From positions 1-64,000 of the forward strand of contig DATFQY010000125.1 in NCBI GenBank assembly GCA_035263845.1: a DNA stretch of 64,000 bases, written 5' to 3'. Source of the stretch: JAWOLE01 sp035263845 (lineage in GTDB: Bacteria; Acidobacteriota; Thermoanaerobaculia; UBA5066; Gp7-AA6). Both the position numbers and the translations under genes were made by a program. Positions 55,260 to 63,891 of the stretch are shown one piece after another. Within the stretch, counting starts at the first letter, position 1. Each line of letters begins with the position of its first letter. The notes below the pieces were generated by a model that searched no databases, was not told the DNA's origin, and saw nothing but the letters and a program-made list of their open reading frames with translations.

Positions 55260-56248
55260 CGTCGCGGCGCTCCGCGGACGAAGTGCTTGCCGGCGCCGAT
55301 CAGGAACGCGGCGCCGGATTCGGCGAAGTACGCCAGGTGGAGGGGGATCGCCCGGACGGCGAACGCCCATCCGCGCTGCCGGGCGAGAAAGGCGATCGCG
55401 TCGCTCCCGGCTCCCGCGGCGACCGCCGCGAAGAAGAGAGCCGCCCAGGGGAACTTCCGGCGCGCCACCGAGAACGGCAGCGACGCCAGCGCGAGGCCCG
55501 TGGCCGCGACGCCCACGCGGTGGCGAAGTCCCAGGTTCAGGTCATCCGGAAGGCCGCCGGACGACAGGAGAAGCTCTGTCCACGGAACGCCGCGGTCGAA
55601 GACGTCGGTCCTCAGGAGGCCCGTCAGGGTCCAGTTCTTCAGGTGAGTCCCCTGGGCCGCCTTGACCACCCGGATCCGGCCGCCGGCACGGAGAAGCCGG
55701 CCCCCGAGCTCGATGTCCTCGATCGAGGGGCGCGGGTAACGCTCCGCGTCGAAGCCGCCGGCCGCCAGGAACGCTGCCCGACGCACCGCGCCGAGCCCCG
55801 CCCAGAAGGTGAAGGCCTCCTCGCGCCCGCGCTGGTGGACGTAGTGGTGCATGAGGTTCTTGTATTGGGACGTGAAGTTCGTCCCGGGCGGCGACGTGTC
55901 GTAGGAGCCGAAGGCGGCGACCGTGGAGGAATCCCGGTCGAGCTCCTCGACGAGCAAACCCAGCGCGTCGGGCCGAGCGCAGACGTCCGCGTCCACGAAG
56001 ACGACCACCTCGCCGGCCGCCGCGGCGACCCCGGCGTTTCGCGCTCCTCCGGGCCCCAGCCGCCGGGGCGTCTCGACCACGCGCGCTCCGCGGGCGCGGG
56101 CGACCTCGCCGGTCCCGTCGGTCGAGGGTCCGTCGTCCACGACGATGACCTCGGAGGGCCGGAGCTCCGATCGGGCCAGGGCATCCAGGCACGGCGGTAG
56201 GACGCGCGAAGCCTGGTGCGCGGGAACGACGACCGAGACCGTCGGCAT
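55256..56248 (-). CDS. Glycosyltransferase family 2
   Basis: The 330-residue protein has VSVVVPAHQASRVLPPCLDAL, DDGPSTDGT, FVDADVCARPDAL (the DxD) and PSIEDIELGGRLLRAGG, a complete GT-A active site, then two to three hydrophobic segments at the C-terminus. It is the first gene of the minus-strand operon. TATGAT lies at 56260-56265, 11 bases before ATG. Confidence 0.88.
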   Translation of the reverse strand: MPTVSVVVPAHQASRVLPPCLDALARSELRPSEVIVVDDGPSTDGTGEVARARGARVVETPRRLGPGGARNAGVAAAAGEVVVFVDADVCARPDALGLLVEELDRDSSTVAAFGSYDTSPPGTNFTSQYKNLMHHYVHQRGREEAFTFWAGLGAVRRAAFLAAGGFDAERYPRPSIEDIELGGRLLRAGGRIRVVKAAQGTHLKNWTLTGLLRTDVFDRGVPWTELLLSSGGLPDDLNLGLRHRVGVAATGLALASLPFSVARRKFPWAALFFAAVAAGAGSDAIAFLARQRGWAFAVRAIPLHLAYFAESGAAFLIGAGKHFVRGAPRR

Positions 56249-56259
56249 GTTCTTGCGGC

Positions 56260-56265
56260 ATCATA
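56260..56265 (-). promoter_or_regulatory. Candidate -10 box TATGAT of the polysaccharide operon
   Basis: TATGAT on the minus strand lies 11 bases before ATG 56248. The whole 49-base gap to the divergent gene must hold both promoters. Confidence 0.45.
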
Positions 56266-56285
56266 ACTTTGCGGAAGGAGTGCTC

Positions 56286-56291
56286 TAGACT
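56286..56291 (+). promoter_or_regulatory. -10 box TAGACT of the plus-strand glycosyltransferase gene
   Basis: TAGACT, then CCCGGC, then GTG 56298: 6-base spacing as at rlmN. Leaderless transcription is likely, since no Shine-Dalgarno fits. Confidence 0.5.
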
Positions 56292-56297
56292 CCCGGC

Positions 56298-58358
56298 GTG
56301 CCCCTGAAGACAACGCAGGGTTTCTCCCGCGCGGCGGCGCGGGTCTTTTCCATTCTCGTCGTCCTTCTCGCCGTGCTGATCCTCGCGCGCGCCGTCCCGC
56401 TGGCCCGGATCTACCTGGAGAAGCTGCGGTCTCTGCACGGCGCGGCGGGGAGCGCCGCCGGTGTCCTCGCCGCGGCCGCCGCCGTCGCGGCGCTGACGGC
56501 GGGAATCCTCCTGCGCCCGAAAGCGACCGGCGCCGCTGTCGCGGCCGGAGCCCTGCTCCTGGTCGCTCTTTCCGGCAACGCGGGCGCGCTCCTCGCCGCT
56601 CTCGCGATCGTCGCAGTCACCTTCCTCGCGGGCGACGCGGTGTCTCGGATCCTGCTCGGCCGGGAGGCGGGGGAGGGCGATCTGTCCTCGGTCTTCGGCG
56701 CCGGGATCATCCTCCTCGGCCTCGCTCCGCTCCTCCTCGGGGAAATCGGGCTCTGGCGCCGGACCCCGCTGGTCGTTTTCGCCGCCCTCCTGAGCGCTCT
56801 GCGCTGGAGGCGCCTGGCGCCCCTCGCGCGAATCGCGCGGCGGACGGTCTGCGTTCCGTCCGGCGACTCTCCCGGAGTCCTCGAAGCCTCGTGGCTCGCG
56901 GTGACGCTGCTCTTCCTGTCGGCGGCGTGGGTGGGGGCGCTGGCGCCGGACTTCTCCTTCGATGCGCTCGCCTACCACCTTCCCGAGGCTCGGGACCTCG
57001 CGCAGCAGGGCTCCGTCGAGCCGATTCACGGGCTCGCCCCCCAGAGCCTTCTCTGGCACAACGAGGAGAACTTCCTCTCGCTCGGGTTTCTCTTCGGCGG
57101 CGTGAGGGTCGCGCGGCTCCTCCAGTTCTTCGTGGGCCTCGGCACATTCGGTGCCGTCCTCGCGCTGGCGCGGAGGCTCTCCGCCCGGGGGGCCGGTCCG
57201 CTTGCGCTCCTCTCGCTGGCCGCGTTTCCGGCTGCGGTCCTCCAGATGCGCGGGACCTACGTGGACTGGCCGGCGGCGTTCCTGGTCGCCGCCGCGGCGG
57301 CGGAGATCGCCGCGTCCCGGGAGGAGCCGCGAAGGCTCCTTCTCGCCGGGTTCCTCTTCGGCGGCGCGGTCGTCACGAAGCTCTTCGCCGTCCTTGCCGC
57401 TCCGGCCCTCTTCCTCCTGTACCTGCGCCGCGGCGGGGTCTCGGCCCGTCGGCTCCTTCTTCCCGCGGCCGGCATCCTGCTGGCGGCGATTCCCTGGCTC
57501 GCGTGGAGCCAGTCGCGGGCCGGCTTCCCGCTGGCGCCCTTCTGGTCGCCCAGGGCGGTGCCCGTCGCGATGCGGGGCCTCTTCCGCTCCGTGCCGCGCG
57601 ACGGAATCCCGGGCCGGGAGGACTCCGTGGCCGGTTTTCTGCGCACCCCGTACGACCTGACGTTTCATTCCCACGTCTTCGAGAAAAACGGCGACGGCTA
57701 TGACGGGATGCTCCCGCTCCTTCTCGTCCCCGGAGTGGTCGGCTGGGGCGCCGCGGGCACCGCCCTCTTCCTGGGAGCGTCGCTGCCGGTCCTCGTCCCG
57801 TGGTTTCGCCTGGCGGATCCCTCGGTGCGGTATCTGATTCCGCTCTACCCGCTCTACGGCCTCTTCGCGGCCAACGGAGTCGTTCTCGCGACGCGGCGCT
57901 TCGCCGGGAGGGCCGGGCTTGCCGCCGGCGCCGCGCTGACGGTGACCGCGCTCTCCTTTCCCGTGCAGCTGGGCTCCTCGGGAGTCGAGTGGAAGGTCGC
58001 CGCGGGTCTGATGAGCCGCGAGGCCGCCCTGGAGGCGCGGGTTCCCTCGTACCGCTTCTGGAAGAAGGTGCGGCCCGACGACCGCGTCGTCTTCATCGGC
58101 GAGTGGGACTTCTTCCACTGTCCGACCCGCTGGATCGAGCGGGCCTTCTACCATCCGATCGTGAACTGGGGCTCGGACTCGGACACCTGGCGTCGCGGCC
58201 TTTCCAGGATGCGCGTGGACTGGGTGGTCGAGTCGGAACGGTCGCGGGAAGACCTCGTCGCGGCACTCCTGGGCAACACGCTCGAGCTGGTCGATCGAAA
58301 CGGCGCCTCCTCGCTCTACCGGGTCGTCCGGTCCGCGCCCGCGTCTTCGGAGCGATGA
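56298..58358 (+). CDS. Membrane glycosyltransferase-like protein (GT39/ArnT type)
   Basis: The 686-residue protein has about 14 hydrophobic segments. The first long loop carries APDFSFDALAYHLPEARDLA, matching the acidic first-loop motif of GT-C enzymes, and a C-terminal soluble domain (FIGEWDFFHCPTRWIERAFYHP). Bacterial relatives are often annotated only as membrane proteins. The start is GTG 56298. It overlaps the next gene in ATGA and diverges from the main operon. Confidence 0.8.
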   Translation: MPLKTTQGFSRAAARVFSILVVLLAVLILARAVPLARIYLEKLRSLHGAAGSAAGVLAAAAAVAALTAGILLRPKATGAAVAAGALLLVALSGNAGALLAALAIVAVTFLAGDAVSRILLGREAGEGDLSSVFGAGIILLGLAPLLLGEIGLWRRTPLVVFAALLSALRWRRLAPLARIARRTVCVPSGDSPGVLEASWLAVTLLFLSAAWVGALAPDFSFDALAYHLPEARDLAQQGSVEPIHGLAPQSLLWHNEENFLSLGFLFGGVRVARLLQFFVGLGTFGAVLALARRLSARGAGPLALLSLAAFPAAVLQMRGTYVDWPAAFLVAAAAAEIAASREEPRRLLLAGFLFGGAVVTKLFAVLAAPALFLLYLRRGGVSARRLLLPAAGILLAAIPWLAWSQSRAGFPLAPFWSPRAVPVAMRGLFRSVPRDGIPGREDSVAGFLRTPYDLTFHSHVFEKNGDGYDGMLPLLLVPGVVGWGAAGTALFLGASLPVLVPWFRLADPSVRYLIPLYPLYGLFAANGVVLATRRFAGRAGLAAGAALTVTALSFPVQLGSSGVEWKVAAGLMSREAALEARVPSYRFWKKVRPDDRVVFIGEWDFFHCPTRWIERAFYHPIVNWGSDSDTWRRGLSRMRVDWVVESERSREDLVAALLGNTLELVDRNGASSLYRVVRSAPASSER

Positions 58359-59269
58359 GCAGCGAGACCGTCTCGGTGGTGATCGTCCACTACCGCACTC
58401 CGGAGGAAACCTGCGCCGCCGCCCGCTCCGTGGAGAAGACCGCTCCGGCAGCCGAGATCCTCGTCGTGGACAACGCTTCGGGCGATTCGATCTCCGAGCG
58501 CCTGTCCCGGGCCGCCCCGACGGCGCGCGTCGCGACCGAGGCTTCGAACCGTGGATATGGCGCCGCGTGCAACCGGGGAGCGCGGGAGACTTCGGGGGAG
58601 CTCCTCCTGTTTCTCAATTCCGATGCCCGCCTCTTGCGCGGCTCCGTCGAGGCCCTGATGAAGTCGCTGGAGTCCAGCCCGGGAGCCGCCGCGGCCGGCC
58701 CCCTTCTCCTCGATCCCGACGGGACGCCCCAGCCGTCCATCCAGCGCTTCCCGACGCCCTGGAGGATCTTCTGCGAGTCCTCGGGCCTGGCGTCGCTCTT
58801 CGGGGGCCGTGTCTTTCGGGGGCACACGAAGACGGCGGAGGACCACGGCTCGCTCCATGCGGTGGAGACGCTCAAGGGAGCGGCCCTCCTGCTTCGCCGC
58901 TCCGACTTCGAAGCTGCCGGCGGGTTCGACGAGACCTTCTTCCTCTACGGCGAGGAGACCGACCTGATCCGCCGCCTGGCGGACCGGTGTCGGGAGGTCC
59001 TCTTCGTGCCGCAGGCGGAGGTCGTCCACTCGGGCGGGGGCTCCGGCGGGGATGCGCTCTTCGGGCTGGTCCACGAGGGGTTGAGGCGCTACGTCCTCAA
59101 GCACCACGGCCCCGGCGCCGCCCGCTTCGCGGCGGCTTGCCTGTGGCTGGGCGCCACCGGGCGCTACGTCCTGGCGCTGGTGACCCCGGGCGAGGGGGGG
59201 AAGCGACGGAGGCTTCGCTACCGATCGGCACTCAAGGGCAATCGACAGATCCCTTCCTCTGGTCAATAG
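58355..59269 (+). CDS. Glycosyltransferase family 2 (rhamnosyltransferase-like)
   Basis: The 304-residue GT-A enzyme has VSVVIVHYRTPEETCAA, VDNASGDS, GYGAACNRGARETSGELLLFLNSDARL (DxD as NSDAR) and FFLYGEETDLIRRL, the layout of WbbL-type rhamnosyltransferases. ATG 58355 overlaps the previous stop. Last gene of the polysaccharide locus. Confidence 0.88.
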   Translation: MSSETVSVVIVHYRTPEETCAAARSVEKTAPAAEILVVDNASGDSISERLSRAAPTARVATEASNRGYGAACNRGARETSGELLLFLNSDARLLRGSVEALMKSLESSPGAAAAGPLLLDPDGTPQPSIQRFPTPWRIFCESSGLASLFGGRVFRGHTKTAEDHGSLHAVETLKGAALLLRRSDFEAAGGFDETFFLYGEETDLIRRLADRCREVLFVPQAEVVHSGGGSGGDALFGLVHEGLRRYVLKHHGPGAARFAAACLWLGATGRYVLALVTPGEGGKRRRLRYRSALKGNRQIPSSGQ

Positions 59270-59409
59270 TCGAGCGCTGGAGCCCGGACGGCGGATCACC
59301 CCATCGGCTTCCCCAGCCCCTCCAGGGCACGTGGCTTGCATGAATCCCCGCCGGGTTTCTGGAAGGTATTGATTCGCAGCATCAACAACGTAAGAGGAAG
59401 GAAGCCGGC

Positions 59410-61959
59410 ATGAGGTTGGGTCGTGTTGCGGTCGGCGCCCTGGCTTTTTTGTGCTCTTTGTGGACCTTTGCCCAGCTTTCCCGCGATGAAGTCCAGGCTC
59501 GAGGAGGAGGGCGAATCCCCTCCGGGCGGGACGTTACTTTCCGCGGCTCGGCGAACGGCGCCGAGGAATCGCCGGTCGCGGTCTTCGGATCGATCTCGAC
59601 GGTGGGAAGCGGCAACCCGGCTTCCGCGCAGAGCCTGTTCGGACGGCGCGAGGACGCGTTTCTCGCCGCGGGCCCGCTCACGACCCCTTGTTTTTTCCCC
59701 GCTTACCTCACCGACGGCAAGTACTACTTCCAGGTGACCGATCCGAGCGGCGCGACGCTGCTCTCCACCGACGTCGTCTCCGAGCGCGCTGTGACGGTCA
59801 AGGGCGGGGTCCTCTTTTCCTATGACGGCAAGACCCACACGACCGACGGCAAGACGGCGTGCGGATCGCTGGCCGTCAACCTCATGCCGTACGCCGACGC
59901 GGGATCCCAGAAAGCGGCCTACGTCGTCTGGCTGACTCCGGCGGCCAACTTCGACGGCAGCGCGTCGGCGGTGGACAACATCTGCGGCGCCGGCTGCTTC
60001 CACGGGTTCCACGCCGACCAGTCGCTGAACTTCGGGTTCCGCGTCGAGGACAAGAAGTCCTGCGAGCCGACCTTCTGCGCCTCCGGAACGGTTTTCAACG
60101 ACGCCAACGGCAACGGCATTCGCGACGCCGGCGAGAACGGCATCCCGGGCGTGACCGTCCGCGTGGCCGGCGGCAACGGAATGCTGCTGTCCGGCTTGAG
60201 CGGCCCGGACGGGTCCTTCCGGATCTGCGGGCTGACCGACAACGGCAACTTCCGGGTCTTCGAGGTCGCCCCCAACGGCTTCAAGACGACCGGCCCGACG
60301 GACCGCGACATCTCGCGGCGGGTCTTCTCGCGCGGCGGCTCTTTCATCATCGAGCTCTGCGACGAGGACGTCTCGACCCTCGACTTCGGCAACCAGGCTC
60401 TCCCCAACGCCATCGGCGGGTTCAAGTTCGAGGACTTGAACGCCAACGGCGCCCGTGATCCGGGCGAGCCGCCGCTGCCCGGGGTCACGATCGTCCTGAC
60501 GGTCGCCGGCGGCACCACGCAGCGAACCGCCGTGACCGACGTCAACGGCAACTTCCTCTTCACCGACGTGACCCCCGGAAGCTACGTGCTGACGGAGGTC
60601 GTCCCGTCCGGCTTCTCGCAGACGAAGCCGGCAACCGACGGCATCCCGGTGACGCTCGCCTCGGGCGGCAGCTCGCTCGACAGCGTCTTCGGCAACTTCC
60701 ACGGGATCCTGACCGGGACGGTATCTGGTCTGAAGTTCAATGACGCCAACGGCAACGGGGTCCAGGATCCGGGCGAAGGGGGATTGGCCGGCGTCACGAT
60801 CACGCTCTCGGGCGGCGGCACGACGCGCACGGCCGTGACCGGCTCGGACGGCACGTTCTCCTTCACGGCGGTTCCCTTCGGGACGTATACGCTCTCCGAG
60901 ACGCCGCCGGTGAACTTCGTCCAGACGGCGCCGCCGCCGCCGGGAACCATCTCCGTGCTCGTGGACTTCGGCCACCAGTCGGTGACCGGCGCGGCCTTCG
61001 GCAACCGCGCGATCCCGGGCTCGATCGCGGGGACGAAGTTCAACGACTTGAACGGCAACGGCGTCCGGGATGCCGGCGAGCCAGGGCTCTCCGGGGTCGT
61101 GATCACCCTGCGCAACAACGCTTCGGGCCAGGCCATCACCGCGACCTCCGACGCGTCGGGCAACTTCTCCTTCCTCGGCCTGCAGCCGGGGACGTACACG
61201 CTTTCCGAGACGGTGCCCGCCGGGTTCAACCAGACCGCGCCGGCGGCTCCGGGAACGTTCACCATCAACCTCGCCGCGTCGCAGAACGCGACGGGCTTCC
61301 TCTTCGGTAACCAGGCGCAGGGCCAGGGGGGGCAAACCGGGAGCATCTCCGGCACCAAGTTCAACGACCTGAATGGCAACGGCGTGCGCGATCCGGGCGA
61401 GCCCGGCCTGGCGGGCGTCACGATGCAGCTGCGCAACTCCTCGGGACAGGTCACGTCGCAGACGACGACGGCCTCGGGAGACTTCTCCTTCGCTCAGCTC
61501 CCGGCCGGGACGTATGTGGTCTCCGAGGTCGTCCCGCCGGGGTTCAAGCAGACGGCCCCGCCCGCGCCCGGCACCGCTTCGGTCACGCTCGCGGCCGGCC
61601 AGAACGTGACGGGGATTCTCTTTGGCAACCAGACGATCGCGACCGGGAGCGGCTCGATCTCGGGGATCAAGTACCTCGACATCGATGCCAACGGGGTCGT
61701 CAACGGGCTCGACCGGCCGCTCCAGGGGATCACGATCGTCCTGAAGGACTCCTCGGGTGCCACGCTGCGGACGACGTCGGGAGCCGACGGCACCTTCTCC
61801 TTCACGAACCTGCCGCCGGGGACCTACGTCCTGACCGAGGAGCTGCCGCCGAACTTCTTCCAGACCTTCCCGGGCACGCCGACCAACCCCGGGGGCTTCA
61901 CGATCAATCTCGCGCCGGGGCAGAACGCGACCGGCTTCCAATTCCTGAACAAGTGCTGA
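59410..61959 (+). CDS. Secreted surface protein with six SdrD_B repeats
   Basis: The 849-residue protein has a signal peptide and an N-terminal domain (about 30-220) without a known family, rich in Cys (NICGAGCFHGFH, CEPTFC). Six SdrD_B-type beta-sandwich repeats follow, starting at about residues 226, 335, 439, 540, 647 and 751; each begins like KFNDLNGNGVRDPGEPGL with the Asp/Asn calcium-binding loop. The sixth is degenerate (KYLDIDANGVVNGLDRPL). No LPXTG or other sorting tail is present; the protein simply ends in NKC. GAGGAAGGAAG is the ribosome site. It lies 140 bases after the polysaccharide locus. Confidence 0.88.
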   Translation: MRLGRVAVGALAFLCSLWTFAQLSRDEVQARGGGRIPSGRDVTFRGSANGAEESPVAVFGSISTVGSGNPASAQSLFGRREDAFLAAGPLTTPCFFPAYLTDGKYYFQVTDPSGATLLSTDVVSERAVTVKGGVLFSYDGKTHTTDGKTACGSLAVNLMPYADAGSQKAAYVVWLTPAANFDGSASAVDNICGAGCFHGFHADQSLNFGFRVEDKKSCEPTFCASGTVFNDANGNGIRDAGENGIPGVTVRVAGGNGMLLSGLSGPDGSFRICGLTDNGNFRVFEVAPNGFKTTGPTDRDISRRVFSRGGSFIIELCDEDVSTLDFGNQALPNAIGGFKFEDLNANGARDPGEPPLPGVTIVLTVAGGTTQRTAVTDVNGNFLFTDVTPGSYVLTEVVPSGFSQTKPATDGIPVTLASGGSSLDSVFGNFHGILTGTVSGLKFNDANGNGVQDPGEGGLAGVTITLSGGGTTRTAVTGSDGTFSFTAVPFGTYTLSETPPVNFVQTAPPPPGTISVLVDFGHQSVTGAAFGNRAIPGSIAGTKFNDLNGNGVRDAGEPGLSGVVITLRNNASGQAITATSDASGNFSFLGLQPGTYTLSETVPAGFNQTAPAAPGTFTINLAASQNATGFLFGNQAQGQGGQTGSISGTKFNDLNGNGVRDPGEPGLAGVTMQLRNSSGQVTSQTTTASGDFSFAQLPAGTYVVSEVVPPGFKQTAPPAPGTASVTLAAGQNVTGILFGNQTIATGSGSISGIKYLDIDANGVVNGLDRPLQGITIVLKDSSGATLRTTSGADGTFSFTNLPPGTYVLTEELPPNFFQTFPGTPTNPGGFTINLAPGQNATGFQFLNKC
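60085..61959 (+). repeat. Tandem array of six about 310-bp SdrD_B-coding units
   Basis: Units start near 60088, 60415, 60726, 61030, 61350 and 61663. The DNA of units 3-5 is very similar around GGCAACGGCGT and GATCCGGGCGAGCC, which permits recombination between units and change of repeat number. Confidence 0.75.
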
Positions 61960-61993
61960 TTCGTCCTGCATGAGAGAACGCGGAGGCTTGACG

Positions 61994-63109
61994 ATGTCGA
62001 TGTCCAGAGTTCGATTCGGGATCCTGGGGATGGCCGGGCTGATCCTGTTCGGCGCGGGGACCGCGCTGGCGCAGAGGACGGAGGTCAGCGACCGCGTCCC
62101 GGCGTCGCTGGCGGGCGAGACCTACGTCGGAGTCCACGTGGGATACAGCTTCATCGGCCGCTACGAAACGAATTACTGCCCCTGCGATATTGACCAGAAC
62201 GACTTCCTCTTTCCGGGAGTCCGCTTCGGCCACTACTTTACCGACCACTTCGCGCTCGAGCTGACCGGCCAGTATTTCCATCCCGACCACAACCATGCTC
62301 CCGAGTACTGGGAGGCCACGCTGGGCGGGCTCTGGAACTTCACGCCGACGATGCACGGATGGAATACGTACGTCGGGTTCGGCGGAGGCGTGTCGATTCA
62401 TCCGAGCTGGGACAATGCGGAGTTCTCCCGGGAATCGAAGACGGGGCCCCTGGCCTACCTGGCCGTCGGATCGGAGTACCGCTTCAACAAGCTCGTCGGG
62501 CTGCGCCTGGAGGCCAAAGGCCAGTACAACTTCCACTACCACTACAACGAGACCGCGCTGGTCGGCGGCAGCGGCTTTACGCATGTGGTCGAGGTTGGCG
62601 GACATACGGACATCCAGCCCAATATCGGCGTGCTCTTTCACTTCGGCGGGCATGCCGCGCCGCCGATCGTGGAGGCGCCGCCAGCCATCGCGCCGGCCCC
62701 CGCGCCGCCGCCTCCGCCCCCTCCGGCGCCGGCTCCTCCGCCGCCGCGTGAGCCGGAGAAGCCCGCGGCGCCCCCGGTCGCGCCTCCTCCTCCGCCGCCG
62801 CCGGCCCCCGTGCGCGAGCCGATCGACTTCGAGCACGGCAAGTCGCGGGTGACCAACATCGCCAAGGCGAAGCTCGACGCCGTCGCGATGCGGCTGCGGG
62901 ACAACCCGCGGGCCACCGTGACCGTCATCGGGTATCCGGACTCCGCCGGAGGCGCGCGGCAGGAGGGCCTGGCGCGCCAGCGGGCCGAGAACGTGAAGCA
63001 GTACCTGATCGACCGCCACCGCATCGACGCCTCGCGCATCACGACCCAGATCGACATGAGCGACACGTCCAACCGCGGAAAGGTCGTCGTCGTGACAATC
63101 AATCCTTAG
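61994..63109 (+). CDS. OmpA family outer membrane protein
   Basis: The 371-residue protein has a signal peptide (GLILFGAGTALAQ), an N-terminal eight-strand barrel-like domain (YVGVHVGYSFIGRYETNY to IGVLFHFGG, about 35-215), a Pro/Ala-rich linker (about 220-280) and a C-terminal OmpA domain that binds peptidoglycan (VTVIGYPDSAGGARQEGLA, RAENVKQYL). ATG 61994 with GGAGG 7 bases upstream is preferred over ATG 61970. A terminator follows. Confidence 0.88.
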   Translation: MSMSRVRFGILGMAGLILFGAGTALAQRTEVSDRVPASLAGETYVGVHVGYSFIGRYETNYCPCDIDQNDFLFPGVRFGHYFTDHFALELTGQYFHPDHNHAPEYWEATLGGLWNFTPTMHGWNTYVGFGGGVSIHPSWDNAEFSRESKTGPLAYLAVGSEYRFNKLVGLRLEAKGQYNFHYHYNETALVGGSGFTHVVEVGGHTDIQPNIGVLFHFGGHAAPPIVEAPPAIAPAPAPPPPPPPAPAPPPPREPEKPAAPPVAPPPPPPPAPVREPIDFEHGKSRVTNIAKAKLDAVAMRLRDNPRATVTVIGYPDSAGGARQEGLARQRAENVKQYLIDRHRIDASRITTQIDMSDTSNRGKVVVVTINP

Positions 63110-63164
63110 GGAGTCCCTCTTCCGCCCGGCCGGGACCCTTGGAAAGGCCGGCCGGACATAAAAC

Positions 63165-63192
63165 GCCCCCTCCCCGGAGGGGGCTTCTTTTT
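63165..63192 (+). terminator. Rho-independent terminator after the OmpA-family gene
   Basis: GCCCCCTCC and GGAGGGGGC (63165-63184) form the stem, directly followed by TTCTTTTT, 56 bases after the OmpA stop. Confidence 0.92.
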
Positions 63193-63211
63193 GAATCGCG
63201 TTCTCCTCGCT

Positions 63212-63217
63212 TAGAGT
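63212..63217 (+). promoter_or_regulatory. Candidate -10 box TAGAGT of YdeI-like gene
   Basis: TAGAGT lies 8 bases before ATG 63226. No separate Shine-Dalgarno is clear (GGCGG only). Confidence 0.35.
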
Positions 63218-63225
63218 TTCGGCGG

Positions 63226-63840
63226 ATGAAACCGAGGTTCTTTTCGACGCCCGCCGATCTCGCGAAGTGGTTCGAAAAGAACTCCGAATCCGCGACCGAG
63301 CTCCTGCTGGGCTACTACAAGAAGGGAACCGGGAGGCCGAGCGTGACCTGGCCCGAGTCGGTGGACGAGGCCCTGTGCGTCGGTTGGATCGACGGGATCC
63401 GCCGCAGCGTCAATGAGGAGTGCTACACGATCCGATTCACACCGAGGAAGGCGCGGAGCAACTGGAGCGCGGTCAACATCGCCCGGGCGAAGGCGCTCGA
63501 GCGTGAAGGCCGGATGAAGCCGGCGGGGCGCGACGCCTTCGCCGCGCGGCGGGAGTACCGGTACGGGATCTACTCCTACGAGCAGCGCCGCGACCGGCTC
63601 GAGGAGCCGTATGCTTCGATCCTGAAGAAGAACGCGGCCGCGTCGAAGTTCTACGACGCGCAGCCCGCGGGTTACCGGAAAGTCGCCGCATGGTGGGTCG
63701 TCAGCGCGAAGAGAGAGGAAACGCGAGAAAAGAGGCTCGCCGAGCTGATCGCGCTTTGCGCGCGCGGAAAGCGGATCCCCGGGTTCGATCGGGCGGAGCG
63801 GACGGTGCGGCTGAAGCCCCGCGGAAAGGGCGGGTCCTGA
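63226..63840 (+). CDS. YdeI/OmpD-associated family protein
   Basis: The 204-residue cytoplasmic protein belongs to the YdeI family: LLLGYYKKGTGRPSVTW, ALCVGWIDGIRRS, YTIRFTPRKARSNWSAVNI and the C-terminal WWVVSAKREETREKRL. The family is linked to envelope stress and peptide resistance in some bacteria; its biochemical role is unknown. It follows the terminator and stands alone. Confidence 0.87.
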   Translation: MKPRFFSTPADLAKWFEKNSESATELLLGYYKKGTGRPSVTWPESVDEALCVGWIDGIRRSVNEECYTIRFTPRKARSNWSAVNIARAKALEREGRMKPAGRDAFAARREYRYGIYSYEQRRDRLEEPYASILKKNAAASKFYDAQPAGYRKVAAWWVVSAKREETREKRLAELIALCARGKRIPGFDRAERTVRLKPRGKGGS

Positions 63841-63891
63841 CGTGAGGAGCCGCGCGCGTCCCGACGCGTCGTTGATAGCATCCGGCTGATC

